DNA from: Silurus meridionalis
Taxonomy: Eukaryota > Chordata > Actinopteri > Siluriformes > Siluridae
Length of the DNA stretch: 64,000 bases
Reading direction: 5' to 3'
NCBI RefSeq assembly: GCF_014805685.1
Contig: NC_060906.1
Location: 6,540,060 to 6,604,059, forward strand
A program made the translations under genes and the position numbers. Positions 44,501-55,900 of this stretch are shown here, piece by piece. Position 1 is the first letter of the stretch. The number at the start of each line of letters is the position of its first letter. The notes under the pieces are model-generated. The model did no database searches. It saw only the letters and a list, made by a program, of their open reading frames with translations, and was not told where the DNA came from.

Positions 44501-47500
44501 TAATGCTCTAAAGACATATTCATAGCCTCACTTGGCACCGTTCCCAAACCAGGCAAGTTTTCATGTCGGTCCGAAAGCTCAGCAACGTCAGAAGGAGAAG
44601 GTTTGCTACCACTTTTAGCATCTAGAGGAGAGAAGGGTGGGGCGCATGAGCATAATATTTATAAATCAGTCATTCTATAGAATCTAACTCTGGTAAGTTC
44701 TAGCCACACACACTACAACCTACTGTAACTGTAGAAAGTGTTTTAAAAAAATTAATTGACAAGCCAGAGAATCACCAAGCTGGAAGTCCACCTTCATGAA
44801 CAATACTGAAGGACCTGACTTGATGCTCGCTTGATTTGAAGAGCTCGATTTGAGTTTACCTATTATTTGAAGAGAATAAGGCACCTTGTAGTCAAGAACA
44901 TAATACGGAATATTTTCCTGGCTTATACCATTAAATATGCTGAAGTGAAAACCCTGTTCCAAAATCTTTCCCTCAGCGTTTTCAAAGACATTTCAGTGTG
45001 GAGGAGTAACTTTTTGGAAACGATTGAAAATGCAGAGGGTTTTTTTTTTTTTTTTTTATATCTGAAACGCTGTTTTTAGATTTATCTGAATGAGTGTCGA
45101 CGTAGTATACAGTAACTTTCAGAATCTGTTTCACTCATGTTCACCTGAAACAAACGTTCCATTCAGTGATGATGGCATTATGCATGGAAACTTTTACTGC
45201 TGATGGATTTTTCTTTTTTTTTGATCCCCACTTCCTATGTCGTTCCTTTATATAACATCTATATGTAAAGCAAATAAAATAGGACTAACTATAATAGGGG
45301 GGAAAAAATAACAGCCACCCAATCATCAAAGCAAACTGTATGTTTCATACAAACGTTCATAAACCGTTTAAAAGGAAAACATTACCTTCGGTTTGCGTGT
45401 AGTCCAGTAAAGTGGTCCCCTCGAGATAGTCATCTTCTTCTATTGAGGATTCTGTCAATCATTAGTGAAGGAAACCACATATGAGTGTTGACATCAACAT
45501 TAATACAAACATGTGGCTGTTTCTGCTTGTGTCTACAGCAATTCTACTCGTAGCCCTGTTACTTGGCGAGTTTTAAAAACCAGTGGCTCGGTCATGTGCA
45601 TACATGTTTACAATCAATGGTGTGTGAGCAAAAAAAACACAGGATGATTCGATTCCATAGTGTCCAGTCCTAATCCTCTTTGTGTAACACTGCCAAGATG
45701 TTTATTTGGATTCTATACATTTCAGTCAGATACAAATCCAGTATATTTCTACACCATACATGAGAAACAATATGTCACATATAGGATTGTTACTGAGTCA
45801 GAGGACATGAGAGACCAGTAGCTGTAGAAAAGCAAAAAAGTGTAATAAAGCATCAGGGTGTGATGACATTTTTTTTTTTTTTTTTTTTTTTTTAAGGAAT
45901 ATTGCATTCTTTTATGCCTCCACAGTCTTTTTAAGTCTGGTTCCTTCTCAAGGTTTCTTCCTCATGCCGTCTCCAGGACCGTCTGAAAGTCAATGCTTCT
46001 GGTTCAATCTCGATTAGGAAAGTCTAATCGAGGCCTACTATGCAAGCAGTTAGTATGTGCTTTATGTAAAATAAATTTTTTTTTTCTTTTTTTAAAAGGC
46101 GGACTGACCTGACCAAAATAAGTTGGTCCACCACAGTCCATTTTCAAACCTTTCTTTTTTGTAAATATTGTTTTTTAAAGGAGGCGATCGGATAAAGCTT
46201 GAGAAAATGACGACGATGATGTGAACTTACCCTCGGTGTTGCAGTGGCTCTCATAGTCTGGACAACACTGGTTGTATTTAATACACTCAATATCACAGTG
46301 ACACTGTCTCCCTCTCTTGAAGCTCTCTCCACATCGGCCTTTACAGGATCCTCCTATAGCGCAGTACAGAAGGTGTGAAAGTTTGGATTTTCTCAGATTC
46401 ACAAAAGCATTTTTTTTTTTTCACGCCAGATTTTAGTTTTAGCGTTATGTTACAAAGTATATATAAAGTCGTACCAAGTTTTCTTATGAATACATAAACT
46501 CTGTCCTGCTGCGCCAAAAGACAAACGATTTCCCTGATTTTTTCTTTTAACGTGGCACTAAAACTCAAATTGAAGTAGCGATTGTAGCATTGTAAGTATT
46601 TTAGCTTCTTATCTACAAATAATATTACTTAATACAGAAAACTATTAAAAGTGATAGTGATATACAGTGGTGTGAAAAAGTTTTTGACCCCTTAAAGTTT
46701 TGCATGTTTTCAAACTTTGTTTCATATCATCAAACTAATTTAAATATTAGTAAAAGATAATACAAGTGAACACATGCAGCTTTGAAATAAAGGTTTTTAA
46801 TATTGAGGGAAAACAAAATTTTGGTTCACTCATCTATGCAGAATTGTTATAAATCAGCCACATTGGAGGGTTTTCCAGTATGAACCGCCTTTTTGAGGTC
46901 ATGCCACAGCATCTCAATAGGATTCAGGTCAGGACTTTGACTGGGCCACTCCAAAGTCTTCATTTTGTTTTTCTTCAGCCATTCAGAGGTGGACTTGCTG
47001 GTGTGTTTTGGGTAATTGTCCTGCGGCAGAACCCAAGTTCACTTCAGCTTGAGGTCACGAACAGATGGCTGGATATTCTCCTTCAATATTTTTTGGTAAA
47101 CAGCAGAATTCATGGTTCCATTTATCACAAAGTCTTCTAGGTCCTGAAGCAGCAAAACAGCCACAGACCATCACACTACCACCACTATATTTTACTGTTG
47201 GTATGATGTTCTTTTTCTGAAATGCTGTGTTAGTTTTTACCGCTAGACGTAATGGGACACACACCTTCCAAAAAGCTACACTTTTGTCTGGTCAGTCCAC
47301 AGAGTATTTTCCCAAAAGTCTTGGGGATCATCAAGATGTTTTCTGGCAAAACTGAGAAGAGCCTTTATGTTTTTTGCTCAGCAGCGGTTTTAGTCGTGGA
47401 CCATTTTTGCCGAGTTTCTTTTTTATGGTGAAGTCATAAACAGTGATATTAGCTGAGGCAAGCGAGGCCTGCTGTTCTTTGAATGTTGTTGTGGGGTCTT

Positions 47501-48482
47501 ATGTGACCTCTTGGATGAGTCGTTGCTGTGCTCTTGGGGTAATTTTTCGTCGGCCGGCCATTCCTGGAAAGGTTCTCCACTGTTCCACGTTTTTGCCATT
47601 TGTGAATAATGGCTCTCACTGTCCCAAAGCTTAAGAAACGGCTTTACTTCACTTTGTCAGGCAGGTCCTATTTAAGATTTCTTGATTGCAAACTGGCTAG
47701 AAAAATTAAACTCAAGTATGATAAACCACAGTTTTAACAAGGGGGCAAACACTATTTCACACAGGGCCATGTATTTTTGGATTGTGCTTCCTTCAATAGT
47801 AACCTTCATTTTAAACTGCATATTGTGTTCACTTGTGTTATCTTTTACTAATATTTAAATGAGTTTGATGATCTGAAACATTAAAGTGTGAAAACTTGCA
47901 AAACAAAATAAGAAATCAAACACTTTTTCACACCACTGTAAAACCCAGTTCACCTCACAATCTGACTATTAACCAAAACTAAACAGCATCCAATAATATA
48001 ACCTTCATCTCATCAGCATCCATTAAAAGTCACATCTCTCATTGCTTTAAATGCGTTAACCGTATCTTTACGTGACCTACTTGAAGTGCAGGCATCTTCG
48101 TAGCCTTTGCAGCACTCTTTATGCGAGAGACACTCGTAATCACACTGACACGCGTTGCCTCGGAAATAAGCTTCTCCGCATCGGTTGCTGCAGCTGCCTG
48201 TAAAAAAATGAATAAACATGAAATATTTAGTCACACAAGTCTCCACTCTGGTGTTGATGAGATCCTGGATCTTTCAGGGTTCAAATAATACAGGTTCATC
48301 TTTTCTGATCAGTTCAGATGACTTAATCTCTATCTTCAGGCTGACTCAAAAAAGGTAGGAGTTACACGGCATGCGGCGTGCATCTGAGCAGCACCCAGCT
48401 GTGGTATGTACTCACTCTGGGCTGAGGAGCATGCGAGTAGGACACAGGCTGAGAACAGGAGGAGAGACGTCGAGCTGCTCAT
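40297..48482 (-). CDS. prg4: Proteoglycan 4 (lubricin)
   Basis: PRG4 is a secreted lubricating glycoprotein. Twelve coding exons join in phase to 610 residues: 48482-48416, 48197-48081, 46353-46231, 45451-45386, 44621-44532, 44428-43784, 43695-43609, 42273-42137, 42033-41880, 41753-41658, 41293-41168, 40421-40297. A signal peptide ([20 protein letters not shown]) leads. Two somatomedin-B domains follow, each with eight cysteines ([17 protein letters not shown] at about 24-60; [17 protein letters not shown] at about 65-100). A Ser/Thr/Pro-rich, mucin-like stretch spans about 103-370 and has no KEPAPTTP-type tandem repeats. The C-terminal hemopexin-like domain follows ([40 protein letters not shown]). 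Coding exons 2-7 are all phase 1-1, so any could be skipped without frameshift, as the family does. A TATA box and two non-coding 5' segments precede the start. Confidence 0.94.
41434..41499. repeat. (GT)n microsatellite
   Basis: About 33 GT units lie in the prg4 intron between coding exons 10 and 11. Confidence 0.95.
42914..43130 (+). mobile_element. tRNA-Glu-derived SINE in a prg4 intron
   Basis: The head resembles tRNA-Glu(CUC): CCCTGGTGGTTAGGAT, GCGGCGCTCTCACCGC with the CTC anticodon, then GGTTCGATCCCC (B box) and an acceptor-like CAGGGAA. About eight bases of the D-loop/A-box region are missing relative to the real tRNA. A tRNA-unrelated body follows (GAGGGTTGCGTTAGGAAGAG, then CCGCTGTGGCGACCC and GGGAGCAGCTGAAAGAA), as in abundant teleost SINEs. 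It is not a working tRNA gene. Confidence 0.75.
45890..46060. repeat. Fragment of dispersed repeat plus T-run
   Basis: GGTTCCTTCTCAAGGTTTCT and CATGCCGTCTCCAGGACC match the family seen at 15420-15875. It follows a (T)n run at 45871-45893, within a prg4 intron. Confidence 0.45.
46665..47938 (-). mobile_element. Tc1-like transposon, decayed, in a prg4 intron
   Basis: Bounded by TA on both sides. The ends are CAGTGGTGTGAAAAAG and its mirror CTTTTTCACACCACTG, with sub-terminal regions also inverted (both contain the words of AAATATTAGTAAAAGATAA). The minus strand carries a broken DD34E transposase: [20 protein letters not shown] and CGCFAASGP, then [20 protein letters not shown]. Several frameshifts and deletions make it dead. 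It lies between the two exons that code for the somatomedin-B domains. Confidence 0.85.
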
Positions 48483-48632
48483 CTCCACTGGAACCTGATT
48501 GGGTTCATAAAGACGGTGAGTCCTTCCTAAAATGGGCACAAACTTCTCAAAGAAAAAAAAAAAACACAACGTGTGCCTTACCTGAAAGCTTGTGTGTGAA
48601 CTGGTCGTGTCTGTGTGAAGGTCTGTGTGTGA
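48483..48632 (-). other. prg4: prg4 5' untranslated exons
   Basis: A probable non-coding exon runs from about 48630 to 48582 and ends at a GTAAGG donor. After a short intron of about 55 bp, TTTTAG leads into 48526-48483, which is continuous with the start codon. The very short intron is an inference from splice-site words; direct read-through is the alternative. Confidence 0.45.
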
Positions 48633-48655
48633 GAGAGTGTGTGAAGAGGCTCTGA

Positions 48656-48663
48656 TTTTATAG
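48656..48663 (-). promoter_or_regulatory. prg4: prg4 TATA box
   Basis: Minus-strand CTATAAAATC, about 175-180 bp before the start codon, fits a TATA box for a tissue-specific secreted protein. Transcription would start near 48630. Confidence 0.6.
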
Positions 48664-48850
48664 AGGTGGTGGGTGTTGAGAGTCCTGGGGAGAGGGGGGG
48701 GCCATATCCACTCTCTTAGATCAAAACTGTGATATTTGTAAGCGTCTGGCAGCAAAGGGAGAACATCAGGATTTCCACTCTCTCTGAGTAAAGGCCAGAG
48801 TGCAGTTAAAGAAAACATCGTAGTTATTTACAGAGAGAGCAATGACGGTA

Positions 48851-48893
<43 letters not shown>

Positions 48894-49396
48894 CTGAAAC
48901 AAAATGTTCCTACTCAATTCACGTGGTTTCATTCGGGATTATTTATGCAGCTCAACATTGAAGTTTTGAATATATTTTTATTCCAATTTATCATTCATTC
49001 TGTAAAAAAGGAATCCTGTAGTCATGTGTCTGTAAATGTATTACATAAAAAAAGATCACGTCCATAAGAATTCAAACTCTCTACTTGTTGATTAGTTGAA
49101 GACGTTTTTGCAGCACATCAGGAATGAGGGATTTTCTGTCATTCTTCAGGGCAAATGCTCTCAAGCAGGGTGAGGTTGGATGGGGAGAATCATGTTGCTC
49201 ACAGCCTCAGAGTCCTTCACATACCTTTTGGCAAACTTCAAGTGAGCTTCCATGGGTTTTAGACTGAGGAGAGGTTTGGTCACCTCTCTTACTAAGGCCC
49301 TTCTGGTTGTTCCAAACATCTTCCATTTGGGAATGATGGAGGCCACGGTGCTCTTGGGAATCTTCAGTGCAGCAGAAATGTTTTGTAGCATTCCAG

Positions 49397-49431
<35 letters not shown>

Positions 49432-49667
49432 TTTCCAAATCATGTCCAATCAATAACCTTTTCCACAGTTAAGATGGAGAAACATCTAAGCAACAATCAG
49501 CAGAAACAGGAGGCATCTGAGCTCATTTTCAAGTGTTGTTGCAAAAACAAAAAAAAGGACATGAATTGTGCAGTTTTTTTTTTTTTTTAGAATTCTCTTT
49601 TCACTTCATAACTGAATGTAGATTAATAAGAATAAAAATTGTATTTGAACGATTATAGTATCAGATT

Positions 49668-49734
<67 letters not shown>

Positions 49735-50079
49735 ACCTGTCCACCGAGGCATCAACCATTTTTGTCATTTTAGGGTACTCAAATCCACATTTACAAATAA
49801 AATATATAATTTTTACATTTATTTATTTCGTCATATGTTGTTGGGGTTTTTTTTTATTTAACTGAAGATAGTTTATTAAGATTATTGTAGTGGAACCGAT
49901 TGTAGTATTTGAATCCCCCCCGTGACACAGAGAACTTGGTTTAATCTGAACAGCGGTGAATAATAAATAAATCCTGGCTGGTATTGTAGTGCACTCAGTA
50001 GGGCACAGGTTTGTGATCTGTCTCCTGTGAGAGTAAGGGAGGGTTTAGCAGTTTGGAACAGAGCCGGTGTTGAAACAGG
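48664..50079. other. Divergent intergenic region between prg4 and scyl3
   Basis: It holds a (TC)n run at 48855-48887, a Tc1 relic (49075-49398), (GT)n at about 49399-49431 and a long (AT)n at 49671-49731. The right end, from about 50040, is more GC-rich and should contain the scyl3 core promoter; no TATA box is evident there. Confidence 0.5.
49075..49398 (-). mobile_element. Tc1-like transposase relic
   Basis: The minus strand reads ISAALKIPKSTVASIIPKWK, a helix-turn-helix segment of Tc1 transposases, then RRALVREVTK and HLKFAKRYVKDSE, with an internal deletion joining the parts. There are no terminal repeats. Confidence 0.6.
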
Positions 50080-50232
50080 AAGTGCGGCGAGAGCTGTACT
50101 GTTTGTTTGACGGTTGAGAGTTTACCGGAAGCTGCTGTAACGAGCGCGAGCTGCAGATGAGTGTTAGCCATGCATTTAAGCGCTGACAGTTGATTAGCCG
50201 CAGTGAGGTGTGGAGCAGATCCCAGTGTACAG
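50080..50232 (+). other. scyl3: Probable non-coding first exon of scyl3
   Basis: GC-rich, CpG-containing sequence ending in GTGTACAG before GTATGTG, a good splice donor. The next acceptor is CCCTTCCAG at 52946, 27 bp before the scyl3 start codon. The 5' limit is a guess. The promoter appears to be of the TATA-less, CpG type. Confidence 0.5.
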
Positions 50233-50303
50233 GTATGTGCTCAGGATAATCAGGCCGCTGCGCTGGATCAGCTCCATGTGCCTGATCAGGACATATCCGG
50301 GTA

Positions 50304-50351
50304 GCGCGCGCGCGCACACGCATATTAGTGTGTGTGTGTGCGCGCGCGCAC
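50304..50351. repeat. Alternating GC/GT inverted repeat (Z-DNA-prone)
   Basis: GCGCGCGCGCGCACAC, an eight-base spacer, then (GT)n(GC)n. The block is almost wholly alternating purine-pyrimidine, and its two arms are reverse complements over about 14-16 bp. It lies about 70 bp inside scyl3 intron 1. Confidence 0.85.
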
Positions 50352-50546
50352 TAACACAACATAACACAAACATTTACACGAACTAATGTATAACAACATC
50401 ATAGCTACACACACTAATATTAACACACACGCTTCTGTATAACAACATATTATAGAAAACAAACAAACGCACACACACTAACAAAACACACACACCTGAA
50501 TAATGACACATCATTGCAAAAACACACTCCTATACAACACACACAC

Positions 50547-50587
<41 letters not shown>

Positions 50588-51819
50588 TACCATTACACTC
50601 CTGCACATTGGCACACACAATACGCACTCCTGTACAACACACATTATACACACTCATACAATTGTAAATATTGTTAGGAGTTTCCTATGGATAGAATGTT
50701 CCCGTCCATCTGGTGGTGTTGGGCCTGAGATTTCCTGCGCATCCACACACACACACACACACACACCCACCCCAACCGAAATGTGACACGATTTCTAAAG
50801 AAAAGTTCGAGGTGTTTCCGTTCAGACTGCAGATTCGGTTCTGATCTTTGACCCCTGGTCCTGGTCCTGGTCCAGACTCAGTGTTGCAGACGTGTTTAGT
50901 GTAGTGTAACTGCAGTTATCGATTATTATAGTAAGTGAGTATTCCAACAAATTAGTCCATCGATTAATCGAGTAATCGGACCTTTTCTTCTTCTTCTTTT
51001 TTTTTTTTTAAAGAAAAATTGCTGAAATTGCGCAGAAGAATATCTAAAAACTAAAGGCTTTTATTGCATTGAATTGCCATGTAACATAAAAAAATGCAAA
51101 TACAAATGTAAATAAAAACAAATGAAAATACAAAAATCAATTTAACATTACTTTAAGAAAAGATAAACACATTGTACAGTGTTTTTAGTTTTAAATGATC
51201 CAAACTGAGACTTTTCTCATGTTCATTGGACTGAATCTTCTCCTCGCCCCTCACTGTTTTCTCCTCATTCTTCCATTTTTCATTCTGCAGCCAATTTTGT
51301 GTTACCTGTCCAGGGATCTCTTTTATAAACATGATTATGACATGTTAACACATTTTCGCCTTGATTTGTGCATATGGCACTTTCCACGCAAAGGTTGTGA
51401 TTACAAAAAAAAATATATGTTATAAAATAAAAACTTGACTGGAGAAAGTGCCCACCTGTAAGTAAACTCTGAGCCCTGCGTATGCACAACGTGGAAACAC
51501 AGAAGGCGACAAGGAAAGTCATTGCTGTAGAGTTCATGCTGTAGAGTTGAGATTCAGTGTGAGAGCTCTGTCATGGGTAATATCTTATATAAGGACCATA
51601 GTGAGATAAACTGTGGAAGGAAGTTGTCATGTTCACTGCACTACACAGATGTCCTCTAATACCTACTCTCACCTGCCATGTCCAGCCATGCCCTGCTCTT
51701 TCCATGCCCTGCTCTACCCAGGTGTGTTCTACTCAGCTCTTCCATTCCATGTTCACCCATGCCCTGCCCTGCCTTCCCCTTGCATGCCTTCCCGTGCCTT
51801 CCTTCCCCTGATTTACCTT
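50352..51819. other. scyl3 intron 1, proximal part
   Basis: It contains (CA)n and (TA)n microsatellites (50549-50586, 50744-50766) and, at about 50925-50985, a hAT-like terminal fragment with ATCGATTAATCGAGTAATCG. Nothing else was recognised. Confidence 0.45.
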
Positions 51820-52825
51820 GCTCTGCCCCCGCTGTCTCCTGAACTGTCCTTGCTCTGCCCCTGCTGTTCCCGCCATGTCCCTGCTCTGCCCCTGCTGTTC
51901 CCCACCATGTCCCTGCCCTGCCCCTGCTGTTCCCCGCCATGTCCCTGCTTTGCCCCTGCTGTTCCCCGCTCTGTTTTTGCCCTGCCCCTGCTGTTCCCGC
52001 CATGTCCCTGCTCTGCCCCGCTGTCGCCGCCGTGTCCCTGCTCTGCCTCTGCTGTTCGCCGCCGTGTCCCTGCTCTGCCCCGTTGTACGCCGCCGTGTCC
52101 CTGCTCTGCCCCTGCTGTTCCCCACCATGTCCCTGCCCTGCCCCTGCTGTTCCCTGCTCTGTCCTTGCCCTGCCCCTGCTGTTCCCTGCTCTGTCCTTGC
52201 CCTGCCCCTGCTGTTCCCCGCCATGTCCCTGCTCTGCCCCTGCTGTTCCCCACCATGTCCCTGCCCTGCCCCTGCTGTTCCCCGCCATGTCCCTGCTCTG
52301 CCCCTGCTGTTCCCCGCTCTGTTTTGCCCTGCCCCTGCTGTTCCCGCCATGTCCCTGCTCTGCCCCGCTGTCGCCGCCGTGTCCCTGCTCTGCCTCTGCT
52401 GTTCGCCGCCGTGTCCCTGCTCTGCCCCGTTGTACGCCGCCGTGTCCCTGCTCTGCCCCTGCTGTTCCCCACCATGTCCCTGCCCTGCCCCTGCTGTTCC
52501 CTGCTCTGTCCCTGCCCTGCCCCTGCTGTTCCCTGCTCTGTCCTTGCCCTGCCCCTGCTGTTCCCCGCCATGTCCCTGCTCTGCCCCTGCTGTTCCCCAC
52601 CATGTCCCTGCCCTGCCCCTGCTGTTCCCCCATGTCCCTGCTCTGCCCCTGCTGTTCCCCGCTCTGTTTTGCCCTGCCCCTGCTGTTCCCCGCCATGTCC
52701 CTGCTCTGCCCCTGCTGTTCCCCGCCTGTCCTTGCCCTGGCCCTGCTGTTCCCCGCCATGTCCCTGCTCTGCCCCCGCAGTTCCCCGCTTTGTCCTTGCC
52801 CTGCCCCTGCCTATCCCCCCCCCTG
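51820..52825. repeat. GC-skewed minisatellite, about 32-bp unit
   Basis: About 30 units of roughly 32 bp built on CCCTGCTCTGCCCCTGCTG plus TTCCCCGCCATGT, with variants lacking a few bases. It has a higher-order pattern: the marker CCGCTCTGTTTT recurs at about 51967, 52314 and 52659, a super-period near 347 bp. The plus strand is almost free of G runs and the minus strand is G-rich. All stop codons are absent from several frames on both strands, which creates long false ORFs. It is intronic to scyl3. Confidence 0.95.
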
Positions 52826-52972
52826 ACCTCCTCTCCCCTGTTCTGCCCCTGTTTGTCTTCTCGCTTTGCTGCAATACAGATACCAGTGGCCTCTTGAGCT
52901 CATATCTGATGTTATTTTTTTATTTTTTATTTTTTGTCCCTTCCAGTGTATTCTGCTGATTTCACAGTCAGC

Positions 52973-55900
52973 ATGGGAGCGGAGAGCAGTGGGTTGAGGG
53001 GCTGTGTGCTGGAAGAACCGTCAGTGACACTGCCTTCAGGCCTCAACATGTTCTCCGCTGTACTGCAGGATGGAAAACCAGCCTCGGTCTTCGTCTACAA
53101 GCAGGGCAATGACGACAAAGTGAACAAAGCCGCCAAGGTACAGAGGGGAAGAAATCTCAGAGAAAAAACAAACTAGACACATTATTAACACCCTTTTATC
53201 CTTCATACTCACTTCAGCTTTATAGTGATAGATTGTTAATTCATATCCTGTATTAGTTAAACACTTTATTAGAAACAGCTGCTCATTCGTGCAGTTCTCT
53301 AATCAGCCAATCATCCAGCAGCAGCACAGTGCAAATACGTTGCAAGATCTTCAGTTCACTTTGATGCCTGAGATGGTATACCTAAGAAACCTTAAGAGCA
53401 AAGGGAACCTGTTCTCATCTGGTTCACACCAAGCGTGCTCCTGGGCCTGGTTCTATCAGTCCTTCAAACATCTGCATGAAACTTGTAGAAGCAGAACCTC
53501 AAAAGAACGTTTCCATAAACCCATGGAATCTATGCCATGAAGAACGAAGCTGTTCTGAGAGAGAAATGAGGAATGTCTCAGTATTAGTTCCTGACCTGAT
53601 GTTTTTCAAAGGCTCTTATCTACATTCTAAGATAACCAGTGCTCTTTTTTCTTTGTTTAGCACCTGAAGACTCTGAGACACCCGTGTTTGCTGCGCTTCC
53701 TGTCCTGTTACATGCAGGATGGAGGCATACACCTGGTGACGGAGAGGGTGACGCCTCTGGGGCTGCTGCTGGGGAATCTCACGCCCGAGGAGATCTGCGC
53801 TGGCATCTTCGATCTGCTGCAGGCTCTCGTGTTCCTCCACGACAGGGTAAGAGCTGTGTACACAGTGCTTTCCTCTTTTAACCATTTTTAAATTCGATGC
53901 CTGCAGCACAAACAACAGTTGTATATATTTTTTAAATTGCACACGTTTTAATATATTTATTTTTTATGAATAAGTTTATTTACTTTCTACACGTTGCTTT
54001 AAGGCTTTTGCTGTAACCAATCATATTTTAAGTCAGTGACACCGGGGCCACCTAGCAGGCGTGCAGTAACATCTTTTGCACCATTTGATTGGACAGTGAG
54101 CGCACACAGAGCTCACAAACCGCAAATGTATTCTTGTGGATATAATAGCTGTTTTTTTAGTTTTTCTTTTTTTATTCTCGCCAGGTTTATAATCTCTTGA
54201 CTTTAGTGTCCTGTTTGTCTGTAGGGAAAATCGAGCCACAACAACGTGTGCATGTCGTCCGTATTCGTCAGCGATGACGGACACTGGAAGCTCGGCGGGA
54301 TGGAAACAGTCTGCAAATTTTCTGAAGCGACGCCAGAGGTAAGACGTGATAACGTTTACGTGACCCCTTCACCACAGTTATTACATAATGTCCCCGGAGA
54401 AGGTTCGAGAACTTTGTGTTTTGTACCAGTTTCTCGCCAGCGTTCAGACGGCCAGAGAGAGCAGCGACGTGCCTCCGGAGGAGAAGGTGAGCCCCCTCTC
54501 ATTTGATGTTATACGATTTTTTCCATTACCTCAAGAGCTATTACGGTTCAGTGACTCGGTTAACAAAAAAAAATGTAATCATGGCGGGTTTTTTTTTTTT
54601 TCTGTAGCTTGCCGGATTCAAGACGCTTCCCGAAAAACACGCCCACGCACGGGACGCCTTCTCTTTCGGTGTGCTGGTCGAGGCCCTCCTCCCCTTGCTG
54701 AGCAGTTACGGTCAGTATTATTCTCTGGCGCACCACTGAACTGTAATCCTCCAGGAGATCCGTGTGAACGTTCCTTGTTGGATGTAGTCACGTTTTGCTG
54801 AAGTACAGTTTGTTCTTTGTCGGTTTTTTTTCCGTTTCCTCACAGTGATGGCGTATGAGTCCATCAAATATGTTCTCATCTTCCTCCTTTTTCCATCCTC
54901 ACCCTCGTCTTTCACTCATTCCCCCACCCCCACCCCCACACACACACACCCGCCCCAATGTTGTGTTGACCTCTTGTCTGTGTCTCTCAGTGTCAGATGA
55001 ACTGCTGGAGAGTCTGAGGAGCACGCTGCAGGTCAGCCTGTTAACCTCTGACCCCACGCTGCGGCCGGCCCTCAGTAGCCTACTGACCCACGAGTTCTTC
55101 AGGTGCGACCTTTTAGCACAAATATAACACGTTTTTCAAAGACCAAACTCGGTAAACACGTTAATAATAAAGCATAAAAAAAAGCACGTAAGTCCGGAAT
55201 ACAAACCTCTGGACTCATGTGCAGTATGTCCTATATTAAGTTCTTTGGGCTGGGGGTAGGGGGTGGGGGCGTTGGTGATAAACATTTTTACAACTCTTTT
55301 GATCTTTCAGGTGTCTTAATCTCTATCTTCTCTATTCCTTTCAGCAGGAATGACTTTCTGGACATCATGAACTTCCTAAAGAGCTTGACTTTAAAATCGG
55401 AGGATGAAAAGCACGAGTTCTTTAAGTAAGAAGTCTCTGGTTTCTTTGTGGTTTTTTTGTATGAGAGTGTGATACATCATAAATGAGTGTGTGGGTTTTC
55501 CAGATTTCTCCTGGACCGCGTTCACAGCCTCCATGAAGAACTAATCGCTACTCGTTTGGCACCGAAACTTTTAAATTCTTTGGTGTTTGCCGAACCCACT
55601 GCTGTGAAAAGCTTCCTGCCTCACCTGCTACAGCCCAAAAAGGGTAAGAAACTCATGTGGCTTTAGGTTGTTCTATATTGTTGGAATACACACTGCAGCG
55701 GTTGTGTGTTGCAGATTCAGCCGGACGCGTCGGGGAGCAGTGCCTGCTGTCCGTCCCGCTGTACCGGAGACACGTGGTGCCACATCTTCTGAAGCTATTT
55801 AAAGTGAATGAGGAACACGTCCGCGTGGTGCTCCTCTCCCACATCCACGTCTACGCCGAGTTTTTCTCACACGACGAGCTCAAGAACCAGATCCTACCTC

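Noticed and set aside
51613..52959. Very long overlapping open frames (300-450 codons) in several frames of both strands, Pro/Cys-rich or Gly/Gln/Arg-rich
   Set aside because: They arise from the 32-bp minisatellite, which lacks stop codons in several frames. The unit is not a multiple of three, no start context or homology is seen, and the block lies within a scyl3 intron.
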